From Faecalicatena orotica (GTDB lineage Bacteria; Bacillota; Clostridia; Lachnospirales; Lachnospiraceae): a stretch of DNA of 64,000 bases. The DNA lies in the NCBI RefSeq assembly GCF_003149245.1, contig NZ_QGDL01000005.1:1-64000 (forward strand), read 5' to 3'. A program made the translations under genes and the position numbers. This document shows, piece by piece, positions 18,080 to 26,551 of this stretch; within the stretch, counting starts at the first letter, position 1; each line of letters begins with the position of its first letter. Below the pieces are notes generated by a model. It had not been told where the DNA came from. It was given only the letters and a program-made list of their open reading frames with translations, and made no database searches.

Positions 18080-18602
18080 GTTTTTCCTCCCATCGGTTAA
18101 AAATCAGGACATCCTCCAGAGATTTCCGTCTGGACTCTCTGGGTTCTCCGTCCGGCCAGCCTATGGACATAAGCATTTCAATGCGGTAGGTATCGGGCAG
18201 ATTCAGAAGCTTCCTGACAGCTGCGTCGTTATAAGATTTGACAGCACAGGTCCCGAGGCCTTCTTCAAGCGCGGCAAGCATAATGTTTTCGGCAGCCATA
18301 GAGGCATCCATCATGCAGCCGTAGATTTCAGAATTGCGTGAACCATGTTTCAGGGCATAGTCCATATCCGAACAAATGACCAGAATGACAGGCGGTTTGC
18401 CGCTCAAACCGGGACTAAACAGATCGACTTTACTTACTAGTTCGGGAAGCGTGACAAAGATAAACTTCCATGCCTGGAGATTACTGGCGCTCGGGGCGGA
18501 CCGGCCGGCATCTGCAAGCTTCAGGAGGAGTTCCGTGGGTACGGGCTTATCCTGAAATTTTCGTATACTTCTGCGGGACTGGATTGCTTCGGTAACATTC
18601 AT
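18072..18602 (-). CDS. Nitroreductase family FMN-dependent oxidoreductase
   Basis: 176 residues. The start NVTEAIQSRRSIRKFQDKPV is the FMN-phosphate binding 'RRSxRxF' motif, followed by 'AGRSAPSASNLQAWKFIFV' (the second flavin contact) and 'LAALEEGLGTCAVKSYND' (third). Such enzymes reduce quinones, nitro compounds or other substrates with NAD(P)H; the physiological substrate cannot be assigned. GAGAGGTATGAATCT precedes the ATG. It forms an operon with the DUF6092-like gene. Confidence 0.88.
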   Translation of the reverse strand: MNVTEAIQSRRSIRKFQDKPVPTELLLKLADAGRSAPSASNLQAWKFIFVTLPELVSKVDLFSPGLSGKPPVILVICSDMDYALKHGSRNSEIYGCMMDASMAAENIMLAALEEGLGTCAVKSYNDAAVRKLLNLPDTYRIEMLMSIGWPDGEPRESRRKSLEDVLIFNRWEEKHE

Positions 18603-18928
18603 AGATTCATACCTCTCTTTCGTGGAGTATCATTCACTAAACATTTCCGGTACAGGCATATATTTTCCCCGGATATTTACGGGGATCGCGGATAAAATTA
18701 TTATATCTCATCTAATAAAATGTGTCACATACTTTTGAAAACACAGTTTAGTGTTGTAGGACAGATTTGTATTTATTTTCAAAAAAATATTGACATTCGG
18801 AGATGAAAATTTCATAATAAAATCAACTGAACTTTACGAGAATAAAGTATAGAATGAAGTATAGACTTTAGTCTAGTAAAGCTCGCGGAACCGTTGAAAT
18901 TACAAAGGATAAGAAAGGAGAAAACGAA
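18603..18928. promoter_or_regulatory. Divergent intergenic region with palindromic site TAGACT-TT-AGTCTA
   Basis: The region separates the minus-strand nitroreductase from the plus-strand TauE gene. TTGACA at 18792-18797 is followed by TAATAA 19 bases on, and further -10-like TATAGA sequences lie at 18848-18865. A perfect 6-bp inverted repeat TAGACT-TT-AGTCTA sits at 18862-18875, about 50 bases before the TauE start, a plausible operator. No gene was seen. Confidence 0.5.
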
Positions 18929-19804
18929 TTGAATATTGTAACGTTAGGACTACGCGTGGCTATCATAGGATATGCCCTCATATTTGCGGTAGTATTTATC
19001 AGAGACTGTCTGAACCATAAGGAGGATTTTAAGGGGCGGAGACATGTTACCCTGTTTATCATCGGGGCGGTTACCAATTTTTTCGATACACTGGGAATCG
19101 GAAGCTTTGCGACAACACAGGCGGCCTTTAAACTGACAAAATCAAGTTCGGATAAGATTATGCCGGGAACTCTGAACGTTGGGGACTGTATTCCGGTCAT
19201 GACGGAGTTTCTTCTGTTTCTCGGACTGGTAGAGGTGGCTCCACTGACACTGATCTCTATGATTGTGGGGGCGATTATAGGTTCACTTATTGGGGCAAAT
19301 GTTGTATCCAAATGGTCCGTTAAGGTCGTAAGATATGCTTTGGGAGGCGCACTGGTATTTCTGGCAGTCATGATGGGCTGCAGGCTGATGGAGATCGGCC
19401 CGTTCGGTACAGCCGGGATGGCAACAGGACTTGCAGGGTGGAAACTTGCCGTGGCTGTCGGTGTAAATTTTTTGCTGGGTGCGCTAATGACTATAGGTGT
19501 CGGGCTGTACACCCCATGCATCGCTCTTTGCAGCGCACTGGGACTGAATGTAAAGATCGCCTTTCCGGTTATGTTCGGTTCTTGTGCCTTCCTGATGCCT
19601 TCCTGCGGATTTGCATTTATTAAAAAAGGAACTTATGACAGGGCTGCGGCTGCATGGCTGACAATCGGCGGGGCAGTAGGGATTTTTATTGCATTTTGCA
19701 TCGTACGATCGCTTCCGCTGGAAATACTGACATGGATTATTATAGTAGTAATGCTGTATACTGCTGTCATGTTTTTTAAAGATGCAAGGAAAAATGCCGA
19801 GTAG
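18929..19804 (+). CDS. TauE/SafE-family membrane transporter
   Basis: 291 residues with eight or nine hydrophobic helices. The repeated halves each contain the TauE/SafE signature region: 'IGAVTNFFDTLGIGSFATTQAAFK' near residue 48 and 'GVNFLLGALMTIGVGLYTPCIALCSALGL' near residue 180. Family members are thought to export sulfite, sulfoacetate or related organosulfur anions. Starts at TTG after AAGAAAGGAGAAAACGAA. It stands alone between two promoters. The substrate is not determined by the sequence. Confidence 0.85.
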   Translation: MNIVTLGLRVAIIGYALIFAVVFIRDCLNHKEDFKGRRHVTLFIIGAVTNFFDTLGIGSFATTQAAFKLTKSSSDKIMPGTLNVGDCIPVMTEFLLFLGLVEVAPLTLISMIVGAIIGSLIGANVVSKWSVKVVRYALGGALVFLAVMMGCRLMEIGPFGTAGMATGLAGWKLAVAVGVNFLLGALMTIGVGLYTPCIALCSALGLNVKIAFPVMFGSCAFLMPSCGFAFIKKGTYDRAAAAWLTIGGAVGIFIAFCIVRSLPLEILTWIIIVVMLYTAVMFFKDARKNAE

Positions 19805-19906
19805 GAATGGGATTCATTTTTGATAAATACTTGCCAAACGGTGCCAAATCCTATACAATGAAGTCGACAATTTAATAATGAAGGTTATTTGAAGAAGGAG
19901 ACAGAC

Positions 19907-21451
19907 ATGAAAAGAAGAACAATGAGTATTCTTGTAATGCTTACGATGGCTGTAACTATTGCACTGAGCGGATGTTCAGGTGATAAGGGAGAGCAGAAGT
20001 CAACGACGGAGAATAAACTTTCAGGAAACCCAGTCGAGGGCGGAAGTATCAAGGTAGGTATTTCCCAGGATTTGGACAGTCTTGACCCACACAAAGCAGT
20101 TGCGGCAGGAACAAAAGAGGTTTTATTTAACATTTATGAAGGCCTAGTAAAGCCGGATAAAGATGGTAATTTAGTCGAAGCCGTAGCCAGAAGCTATTCA
20201 GTTTCTGATGATGCAAAGGTATATACATTTACCTTGCGTGATGGGGTGAAGTTCCATAACGGGAATGCTGTGACGGCAGAAGATGTGAAATATTCAATAG
20301 ACAGATGCGCTGATACTTCTAATGGGGAACCATTGGTATCAGCGTATTCTATTATTGAGAGTGTGAATATTCTGGATGAGAAGACGGTTGAAATCCGCCT
20401 CACAGAATCCAATACCGAGTTCCTTGCCTATATGACGACAGCGATTATCCCGAAAGACTATGACAAGCTGGACACAGAACCAGTTGGGACAGGTCCGTTT
20501 AAGTACGTATCTCGCAGCCCGCAGGAAAATGTTATTCTGGAGAAGAATGAAGACTACTGGGGAGAAAAAGCACATCTTGATAAGGTGGAATTTAAAATTG
20601 TAGCAGACGCGGATATGCTGGTCACGAATTTGAAAGGCGGTTCCATCGACATGGCGATGCGACTTACTTCAAGTCAGGCCGCGGAGCTGACAGACGGCTT
20701 CCATATAGAAGAAGGAACCATGAATCTTGTACAGGCATTATACCTGAACAATGATGTGGAGCCACTGAACAACGAAAAGGTCAGACAGGCACTCTGCTAC
20801 GCAGTCAATCCAGATGAAATCATGGATATGATGGCAGACGGCAAGGGCGTCCGCATCGGGACAAGCATGTATCCGGGATTAAAGAAGTACTACGATGAAG
20901 AATACGCGGATTATTACGCACAAGATTTTGAAAAAGCAAAAGAACTGCTCAAAGAAGCCGGATATCCGGATGGATTTGACCTGGAGATAACCGTAAGCTC
21001 CGCAGACCAGCCACACGTAGACACTGCACAGGTGATTGCAGAAGAACTCAAAAACATCGGCGTCAATGTCACAATCAAACCGATCGAATGGGAAGCATGG
21101 CTGGAAGATGTCTACGCAAAACGCGACTACCAGTCAACCGTAGTTGGTGTAGACGCATCCAACCTGTCAGCACGCGCAATGCTGGAACGCTTCACATCCG
21201 ACGCATCCGGAAACTTTATCAACTTCAAAGACGACGAGTACGATAAAGTCTTCAAAGAAGCAATCGCAGCAACAGACGAAACAGAACAGATCAAACTATA
21301 CAAACAGGCAGAAGGAATATTAGCAGAAAAAGCCGCAAACGTCTACATTCAGGATCTGGCAAATCTGGTAGCAGTCAGCAATAAATACGACGGATATACA
21401 TTCTACCCGTTGTATGTACAGGATATGTCAACAATATATATGGTTGAATAA
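19907..21451 (+). CDS. Dipeptide/oligopeptide/nickel-type ABC substrate-binding lipoprotein
   Basis: The ATG at 19907 (MKRRTMSI) has AGAAGGAGACAGAC before it; a TTG six codons upstream would overlap that site. The lipobox ALSGC is at about residue 22. The SBP_bac_5 family signature is clear: 'VGISQDLDSLDPHKAVAAGTKEVLFNIYEGLV', 'YTFTLRDGVKFHNGNAVTAEDVKYSIDR'. It heads a five-gene transporter operon with two permeases and two ATPases. The family binds peptides, nickel chelates or opines; the ligand is not clear. The last third uses A- and C-ending codons much more than the first part or the next gene. Confidence 0.93.
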   Translation: MKRRTMSILVMLTMAVTIALSGCSGDKGEQKSTTENKLSGNPVEGGSIKVGISQDLDSLDPHKAVAAGTKEVLFNIYEGLVKPDKDGNLVEAVARSYSVSDDAKVYTFTLRDGVKFHNGNAVTAEDVKYSIDRCADTSNGEPLVSAYSIIESVNILDEKTVEIRLTESNTEFLAYMTTAIIPKDYDKLDTEPVGTGPFKYVSRSPQENVILEKNEDYWGEKAHLDKVEFKIVADADMLVTNLKGGSIDMAMRLTSSQAAELTDGFHIEEGTMNLVQALYLNNDVEPLNNEKVRQALCYAVNPDEIMDMMADGKGVRIGTSMYPGLKKYYDEEYADYYAQDFEKAKELLKEAGYPDGFDLEITVSSADQPHVDTAQVIAEELKNIGVNVTIKPIEWEAWLEDVYAKRDYQSTVVGVDASNLSARAMLERFTSDASGNFINFKDDEYDKVFKEAIAATDETEQIKLYKQAEGILAEKAANVYIQDLANLVAVSNKYDGYTFYPLYVQDMSTIYMVE

Positions 21452-21540
21452 ACCACAAAAAACCTTCAAAAAGGTACACCACTAAACGCAGTTTGGGACG
21501 TAGTAAAGTTGAAAAAGATTACGTCCCCAAGGAGGCAGGT

Positions 21541-22479
21541 ATGAAATTTGTTTTTAGGAAATTATCAGGTCTTATAATCGCATTATTAATTGTCAGTATG
21601 CTTGCCTTCCTTGCGTTTGAGGTGATTCCCGGGGACCCTGCGAGGTCGATTCTCGGCACGGAGGCGACTGAGGCGAAGGTCCAGGCTCTGCGGGAGGAGA
21701 TGGGATTGAACCGTCCCCTGCCGCAGCGATATGGACTGTGGCTGAAGGATTTTGCCGCAGGGGATATGGGGATGTCTTATTCTTATCAGGTCCCGGTCAG
21801 GGAGATGATCGGGGATAAGATTCCTATTACGATTACGCTGACTCTGATGGGTTTTTTCTTTATTTTGTTGTTTTCTATACCGGTGAGCCTTTTGAGTGTG
21901 AGGTATGAGAATCGGTTTGTGGATCAGTTCTTTTTGATTCTGAATCAGGTTACGATGTCTGTTCCGCCGTTTTTTGTCGGGATTATTTTCACGGTGTTAT
22001 TCGGATTGGTATTTAAGTTGTTCACGCCGGGGGGATATGTTTCTTATACGGAGAGTCTTACCGGATTTCTGGGATATCTGATTCTTCCGTCGATCGCCAT
22101 TGCGCTGCCAAAGGCGGCTATGACTACGAAGCTGTTCCGCAGTTCGCTGATTACGGAGATGAGGCAGGATTATGTGCGTACGGCGATGAGCAGGGGGAAC
22201 GCCCCGTGGAGAGTGCTTGTGCATCATGCGCTGAAGAATGGGATTCTTCCGGTGATTACATTTTTAGGAATGGCGATTGCGGATATGATTGCAAATAGTA
22301 TTGTGATCGAGCAGGTGTTCGGAATCCCGGGACTCGGGAGGACGCTGATCTCGTCGATATCCAAACGGGATTATCCTGTGGTGGAGGCTGTGATTGTTCT
22401 GATTGCAGTGGTGATTCTGGTGATTAATGTAATTGTGGATTTACTGTATCGGAAACTGGACAAACGGATTGAGATATAG
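21541..22479 (+). CDS. ABC transporter permease, DppB/NikB type
   Basis: 312 residues starting MKFVFRKLSGLIIALLIVS after CCAAGGAGGCAGGT; the open frame extends 16 codons further without support. It has six helices, the FAxLxPGDP-like N-terminal periplasmic motif (FEVIPGDPARSILG, EEMGLNRPLPQRYG) and the EAA coupling loop (RSSLITEMRQDYVRTAMSRGNAPWRVLVHHALKNG). This is the DppB subunit of SBP_bac_5 systems. Codon use is distinctly G-ending compared with the preceding gene. Confidence 0.93.
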   Translation: MKFVFRKLSGLIIALLIVSMLAFLAFEVIPGDPARSILGTEATEAKVQALREEMGLNRPLPQRYGLWLKDFAAGDMGMSYSYQVPVREMIGDKIPITITLTLMGFFFILLFSIPVSLLSVRYENRFVDQFFLILNQVTMSVPPFFVGIIFTVLFGLVFKLFTPGGYVSYTESLTGFLGYLILPSIAIALPKAAMTTKLFRSSLITEMRQDYVRTAMSRGNAPWRVLVHHALKNGILPVITFLGMAIADMIANSIVIEQVFGIPGLGRTLISSISKRDYPVVEAVIVLIAVVILVINVIVDLLYRKLDKRIEI

Positions 22480-22489
22480 AGGTACTGAT

Positions 22490-23395
22490 TTGAGCAGATT
22501 AAGTATAAATGGGATGAAAAAGGGAAAAACTTCCAATAACCTATTTTCCGGCGGGCCCCAAAAGCTGTCCGGGCAGAAGGCGGCCGGGGGCGGGCTGAGA
22601 AGTTATAATTTCACATTTGGGGCGGTACTTACGGTGATTATGCTGGGACTGATCGTGCTGGGATTTTTCTGGGTGCCGTATGATACGGAAGCGATGCAGG
22701 GGTCGGTAAAACTGAATGCCCCGTCTCTTGCCCATATATTCGGGACGGACCAGTTCGGCAGGGATGTGTTCAGCCGGGTTCTTTCCGGCGCAGGCAGCAC
22801 GCTGGTGATTGCAGGGGGGACGATTCTGATCGGGGGCGGTATTGGCATTCTGACTGGGGCCGTGACCGGATATTTCGGAGGCTGGCTGGATGAAGGTCTG
22901 ATGCGGATCAACGATGTACTGGCAGCATTTCCCAGTGTACTTCTTGCACTGGTGATTATCAGCATATGGGGAAGCGGGAAATATAAGGTCATGCTGGCTC
23001 TCGGAATCGCTTTTATCCCGAGTTTTGCAAGGATTGTGCGCGGTGAATTTATGCGCTGCCGGGAAGAAGATTACGTCACAAGTGCCAGACTGATCGGGGT
23101 ATCCACGCCACGGATTTTGTTTGTCCATATACTGCCGAATATCCTTCCGGCACTCTTATCTTCCCTGACAATCGGGTTCAATAACGCCGTCATTCAGGAG
23201 GCGGGCATGAGTTATCTAGGGATCGGTGTGCAGCCGCCGGATGCCAGCCTTGGCCGGATGCTTTCTGAATCCCAGACATATCTGGCAAGCGGACCGTGGT
23301 GTGCAGTTTTTCCCGGACTCTTTCTGGTCCTGCTGATTCTGGGAGTCGGAATGCTGGGTGAAGGGATTCTGGACAGATTCGGAGGTGGAAGATAA
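22490..23395 (+). CDS. ABC transporter permease, DppC/NikC type
   Basis: Best start is TTG at 22490 (LSRLSINGMKKG) with AGAGGT six bases upstream, ten bases after the dppB-like stop; the longer frame from 22433 overlaps dppB and is unsupported. The protein has the DppC hallmarks: one helix, then 'APSLAHIFGTDQFGRDVFSRVLSGAGSTL', the EAA loop 'RGEFMRCREEDYVTSARLIGVSTPRILFVHILPN' and 'AGMSYLGIGVQPPDASLG'. It ends overlapping the ATPase start (TAATG). Confidence 0.92.
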   Translation: MSRLSINGMKKGKTSNNLFSGGPQKLSGQKAAGGGLRSYNFTFGAVLTVIMLGLIVLGFFWVPYDTEAMQGSVKLNAPSLAHIFGTDQFGRDVFSRVLSGAGSTLVIAGGTILIGGGIGILTGAVTGYFGGWLDEGLMRINDVLAAFPSVLLALVIISIWGSGKYKVMLALGIAFIPSFARIVRGEFMRCREEDYVTSARLIGVSTPRILFVHILPNILPALLSSLTIGFNNAVIQEAGMSYLGIGVQPPDASLGRMLSESQTYLASGPWCAVFPGLFLVLLILGVGMLGEGILDRFGGGR

Positions 23396-24264
23396 TGCTG
23401 AAAGTGGAAAATCTGTCGATTCACTTCGAAGAGCGCGGAGCCAGCCAGGAAGTCGTGCGGGATGTATCCTTTGATATTCAGGACGGAGAAATCTTAGGAA
23501 TCGTGGGTGAATCAGGCTCGGGGAAAACAATGACGGCTCTGACGATCGCAGGGCTTTTGAAAAACAATGCCATATTGGACAGCGGAAGTATCCGGCTGGA
23601 TGGCGTAAACCTGCTTTCACTGTCGGAAAAGGAAATGCGCTCAATTCAGGGAAAAGATATCAGTATGATTTTTCAGGAACCGATGACCGCACTCAATCCG
23701 ACGATGAGGATTGGAAAACAAGTAGAGGAGGCACTAATCCTGCACACAGATCTTTCAAAGGAGGAACGCAGGAAAAAGGTCATCAAAGCTCTGGAAGATG
23801 TGGAATTGACTCAGCCTGAAAAGCTGTGCCGCAAATACCCTTATGAATTATCCGGAGGAATGCGGCAGCGCGTCATGATCGCCGCGGCAATCGTATGCCG
23901 GCCCAAACTTCTAATCGCTGACGAGCCGACAACGGCGCTGGATGTGGGGACGCAGGAGAGTATTCTGAAATTATTAAAGAAATTGAATAAAAAATACAAT
24001 ATGGGAATCCTCTTTATATCCCATAACCTGAGAGTGGTAAATGAACTCTGCAGCAGGGTCCTCGTCATGAAAGACGGCCGGGTGCTGGAGGAAGGACAGG
24101 CAGTGCAGATTTTTGAGCATCCGCAGACAGAGTATACAAAGGAACTAATCGCCGCGATCCCGACCCGGACAAAAGGAAGCAGATTCTATGAACTCCTGAA
24201 AGCAAGAGCCAGTGAGGAAGGATTTGCAGATTCGGATGTAAAGGCAGGTGAAGAAAATGCCTGA
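23395..24264 (+). CDS. ABC transporter ATPase, DppD/OppD type
   Basis: 289 residues: Walker A GESGSGKTM, Q-loop MIFQEPMTALNP, signature LSGGMRQRV, Walker B LLIADEPTTALD, H-loop ISHNLRVV. C-terminal part 'HPQTEYTKELIAAIPT' is typical of the family, but the Cys-rich 4Fe-4S segment of some DppD proteins is absent. It starts at the stop of the permease and overlaps the next ATPase start. Confidence 0.93.
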   Translation: MLKVENLSIHFEERGASQEVVRDVSFDIQDGEILGIVGESGSGKTMTALTIAGLLKNNAILDSGSIRLDGVNLLSLSEKEMRSIQGKDISMIFQEPMTALNPTMRIGKQVEEALILHTDLSKEERRKKVIKALEDVELTQPEKLCRKYPYELSGGMRQRVMIAAAIVCRPKLLIADEPTTALDVGTQESILKLLKKLNKKYNMGILFISHNLRVVNELCSRVLVMKDGRVLEEGQAVQIFEHPQTEYTKELIAAIPTRTKGSRFYELLKARASEEGFADSDVKAGEENA

Positions 24265-24913
24265 GAAAGTACTAGAGTTAAAGGGAGTAAACGCATATTA
24301 TAAGGAAGGAAAACAGAAGAAACAAGTTCTCGAAGACGTTTCGTTTACCTTGTATGAGGGCGAAATCACGGGGCTGGTTGGAGCCAGCGGAAGCGGCAAG
24401 TCTACATTGTGCAAATGCGTGCTCGGCCTCCTGAAAGAATATGATGGAGAGATCATTCATTATACAAAATCCCCCCAGATGATCTTTCAGGACCCGTTCC
24501 GCTCCCTGAACCCAAAGAAATCGATCGGCTGGATTCTCGAGGAACCATTAAAAGTACAGGGCGGGTGCACGAAAGAGCAGCGCCGGGAAAAGGCGGAAGA
24601 GATGTTAAAACGCGTACATCTTCCGGTGGAACTATATGGTCGTTATCCGAGAGAACTAAGCGGCGGACAGAGGCAGAGGGTGAGCATCGCCCTGGCTTTA
24701 ATTACAGGCACAAAATTTATTCTGGCAGATGAACCTCTGTCCGCACTGGACGTGACGGTTCAGGCCCAGATCATCGCTCTTTTAAAGGAGCTGCAGGAAA
24801 GTGAAAAAATCTGTTACCTGTTCGTATCCCATGATCTGGATGTGGTCAGTATGCTATGCAGCCGGGTTCTCTTTTTAAAAGACAGGAAAGTGAAGGAATA
24901 TGCGGACTTATAA
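24257..24913 (+). CDS. ABC transporter ATPase, DppF/NikE type (short form)
   Basis: 218 residues from the ATG at 24257 (an alternative GTG start is three codons upstream): Walker A GASGSGKST, Q-loop MIFQDPFRSLNP, signature LSGGQRQRV, Walker B FILADEPLSALD, H-loop VSHDLDVV. It stops soon after the H-loop and lacks the roughly 80-residue C-terminal extension of OppF/DppF, as in many NikE-like clostridial proteins. The end overlaps truA by 14 bases, so truA is probably co-transcribed. Confidence 0.9.
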   Translation: MPEKVLELKGVNAYYKEGKQKKQVLEDVSFTLYEGEITGLVGASGSGKSTLCKCVLGLLKEYDGEIIHYTKSPQMIFQDPFRSLNPKKSIGWILEEPLKVQGGCTKEQRREKAEEMLKRVHLPVELYGRYPRELSGGQRQRVSIALALITGTKFILADEPLSALDVTVQAQIIALLKELQESEKICYLFVSHDLDVVSMLCSRVLFLKDRKVKEYADL

Positions 24914-25637
24914 AATGACAATTATATACGATGGAACGAGGTACCAGGGCTGGCAGAGGCAGAAAAATACGGATCAGACAATTCAGGGTATCTTGGAGGC
25001 GTCCATCGGGAAAATAGCCGGTTATCCGGTGGAAGTAAATGGTTCCGGCAGGACAGACGGCGGTGTGCATGCAAAAGGACAGACTGCAAGCATAACCCTG
25101 TCCGGCAGAGTGGATGAAACAACATTCCGTGAAGAACTGAACAAAATACTCCCCGAAGACATCCGGGTAAAGGAAATGCTCCTTGTGAAAAACGGTTTTC
25201 ACGCCCGGCAGAATGCAAAAGGGAAGCGGTACGAATATTTCATAGATACCCGGGAAAAGCCGGATGTATTTGCAAGAAAATATTGCTGTCACTATCCTTA
25301 TGGACTGAACATTGCGGCGATGGAAGAGGCGGCCGGTTATCTGATCGGGAAACATGATTTTTCAGGATTTACAGATAAAAAAGACGAAAAGTCCACAATT
25401 CGGACAATTTATGATATAATCATTGAGAAACAGGACAGCAGGATACGGATCGAATATTATGGGACGGGCTTTCTGTACCATATGGTCCGTATTCTGACAG
25501 GAACTCTTCTGGAGGTAGGCACAGGAGAGAAAAAGCCGGATGAGGCCATCTCCATTCTGGAGGCGGGAAAGCGTGAATATGCAGGCTTTCTGGCACCTGC
25601 CAGAGGATTGTTTTTAAAAGAAGTCTACTATACTTAA
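24900..25637 (+). CDS. truA: tRNA pseudouridine(38-40) synthase TruA
   Basis: 245 residues, the normal TruA length. 'YDGTRYQGWQRQKNTDQTIQGILE' opens the fold, the catalytic Asp lies in GSGRTDGGVHA near residue 52, and 'FHARQNAKGKRYEYFI', 'HDFSGFTDKKDEKSTIRTIYD' and 'FLYHMVRILTGTLLEVGTG' follow. It modifies uridines 38-40 of the tRNA anticodon arm. It begins inside the last codons of the transporter ATPase, which suggests translational coupling; this odd pairing with a transporter operon has no evident functional reason. Confidence 0.97.
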   Translation: MRTYKMTIIYDGTRYQGWQRQKNTDQTIQGILEASIGKIAGYPVEVNGSGRTDGGVHAKGQTASITLSGRVDETTFREELNKILPEDIRVKEMLLVKNGFHARQNAKGKRYEYFIDTREKPDVFARKYCCHYPYGLNIAAMEEAAGYLIGKHDFSGFTDKKDEKSTIRTIYDIIIEKQDSRIRIEYYGTGFLYHMVRILTGTLLEVGTGEKKPDEAISILEAGKREYAGFLAPARGLFLKEVYYT

Positions 25638-25765
25638 GAGGATGCAGGGGAGCCGGAATGCGGGGAAGAAAAGGATGTAGAGCAGATTCTGCTCATATTC
25701 ATGCGATTCCCGGCAGCCGGCTCCTGATTTACTTTAGAATCAGATGAAAAGATAAGGAGGCCTAA

Positions 25766-26518
25766 ATGAAATTTATATCATGGAATGTGAACGGCATACG
25801 CGCATGTGTGCAGAAAGGATTCGTGGAATTTTTCCGCGGGGCGGACGCAGATATTTTCTGCATTCAGGAAACAAAAATGCAGGAGGGGCAGTTGGAACTG
25901 GATCTGGAGGGATATCACCAGTACTGGAACTATGCGGTAAAAAAAGGATACTCCGGGACAGCAGTATTTACAAAAAAAGAGCCCCTGTCCGTGGCTTATG
26001 GGATTGGTATCGAAGAACACGATCAGGAAGGGCGTGTCATCACGCTGGAATTTGAAGACTTTTACTTTGTAACTGTCTACACACCAAATTCCCAGAATGA
26101 ACTCGCCAGACTGGATTACCGGATGAAGTGGGAAGATGATTTCCGGGCATATCTGAAGAAACTGGATGAGAACAAGCCAGTTGTCGTGACTGGCGACATG
26201 AACGTGGCACATCAGGAAATCGACCTGAAAAATCCAAAAACAAACCGCAGGAATGCAGGTTTTACGGATGAAGAACGCCAGAAATTTACAGATCTTCTGG
26301 ATGCAGGATTCATCGATACATTCCGTTATTTTTATCCGGATCAGGAAGGCATCTATTCCTGGTGGTCTTACCGTTTCCGGGCCCGCGAAAAGAATGCAGG
26401 GTGGCGTATCGACTATTTCTGCGTATCAGAGTCGTTAAAAGACAGACTCAAAGGGGCAGGCATCCTGACGGAGGTGCTCGGTTCAGACCATTGCCCCGTC
26501 GTACTCGAGATGGAGTAA
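25766..26518 (+). CDS. xth: Exodeoxyribonuclease III (AP endonuclease)
   Basis: 250 residues. Exonuclease/endonuclease/phosphatase fold with metal ligands and active-site motifs in order: 'SWNVNGIRA' (Asn7), 'CIQETKMQ' (Glu), 'VYTPNSQ' (Tyr), '[21 protein letters not shown]' (Asp/Asn), 'WWSYRF' and 'IDYFCVSES...LGSDHCPV' (catalytic His). It repairs abasic sites. AAGGAGGCCTAA precedes the ATG. A GC-rich imperfect inverted repeat at 25649-25723 (GGAGCCGG ... CCGGCTCC) lies in the gap after truA and may act as a weak terminator. Confidence 0.96.
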   Translation: MKFISWNVNGIRACVQKGFVEFFRGADADIFCIQETKMQEGQLELDLEGYHQYWNYAVKKGYSGTAVFTKKEPLSVAYGIGIEEHDQEGRVITLEFEDFYFVTVYTPNSQNELARLDYRMKWEDDFRAYLKKLDENKPVVVTGDMNVAHQEIDLKNPKTNRRNAGFTDEERQKFTDLLDAGFIDTFRYFYPDQEGIYSWWSYRFRAREKNAGWRIDYFCVSESLKDRLKGAGILTEVLGSDHCPVVLEME

Positions 26519-26551
26519 ATAATTTAAATATAGAAACAGGAGGCAGTCAGC

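Noticed and set aside
22541-23128. 195-codon minus-strand frame in dppC-like gene
   Set aside because: Shadow of a strongly conserved permease; no site or domain.
25649-25723. GC-rich inverted repeat between truA and xth as a riboswitch or T-box
   Set aside because: No consensus elements of a known riboswitch class; at most a weak terminator hairpin without a T-run.
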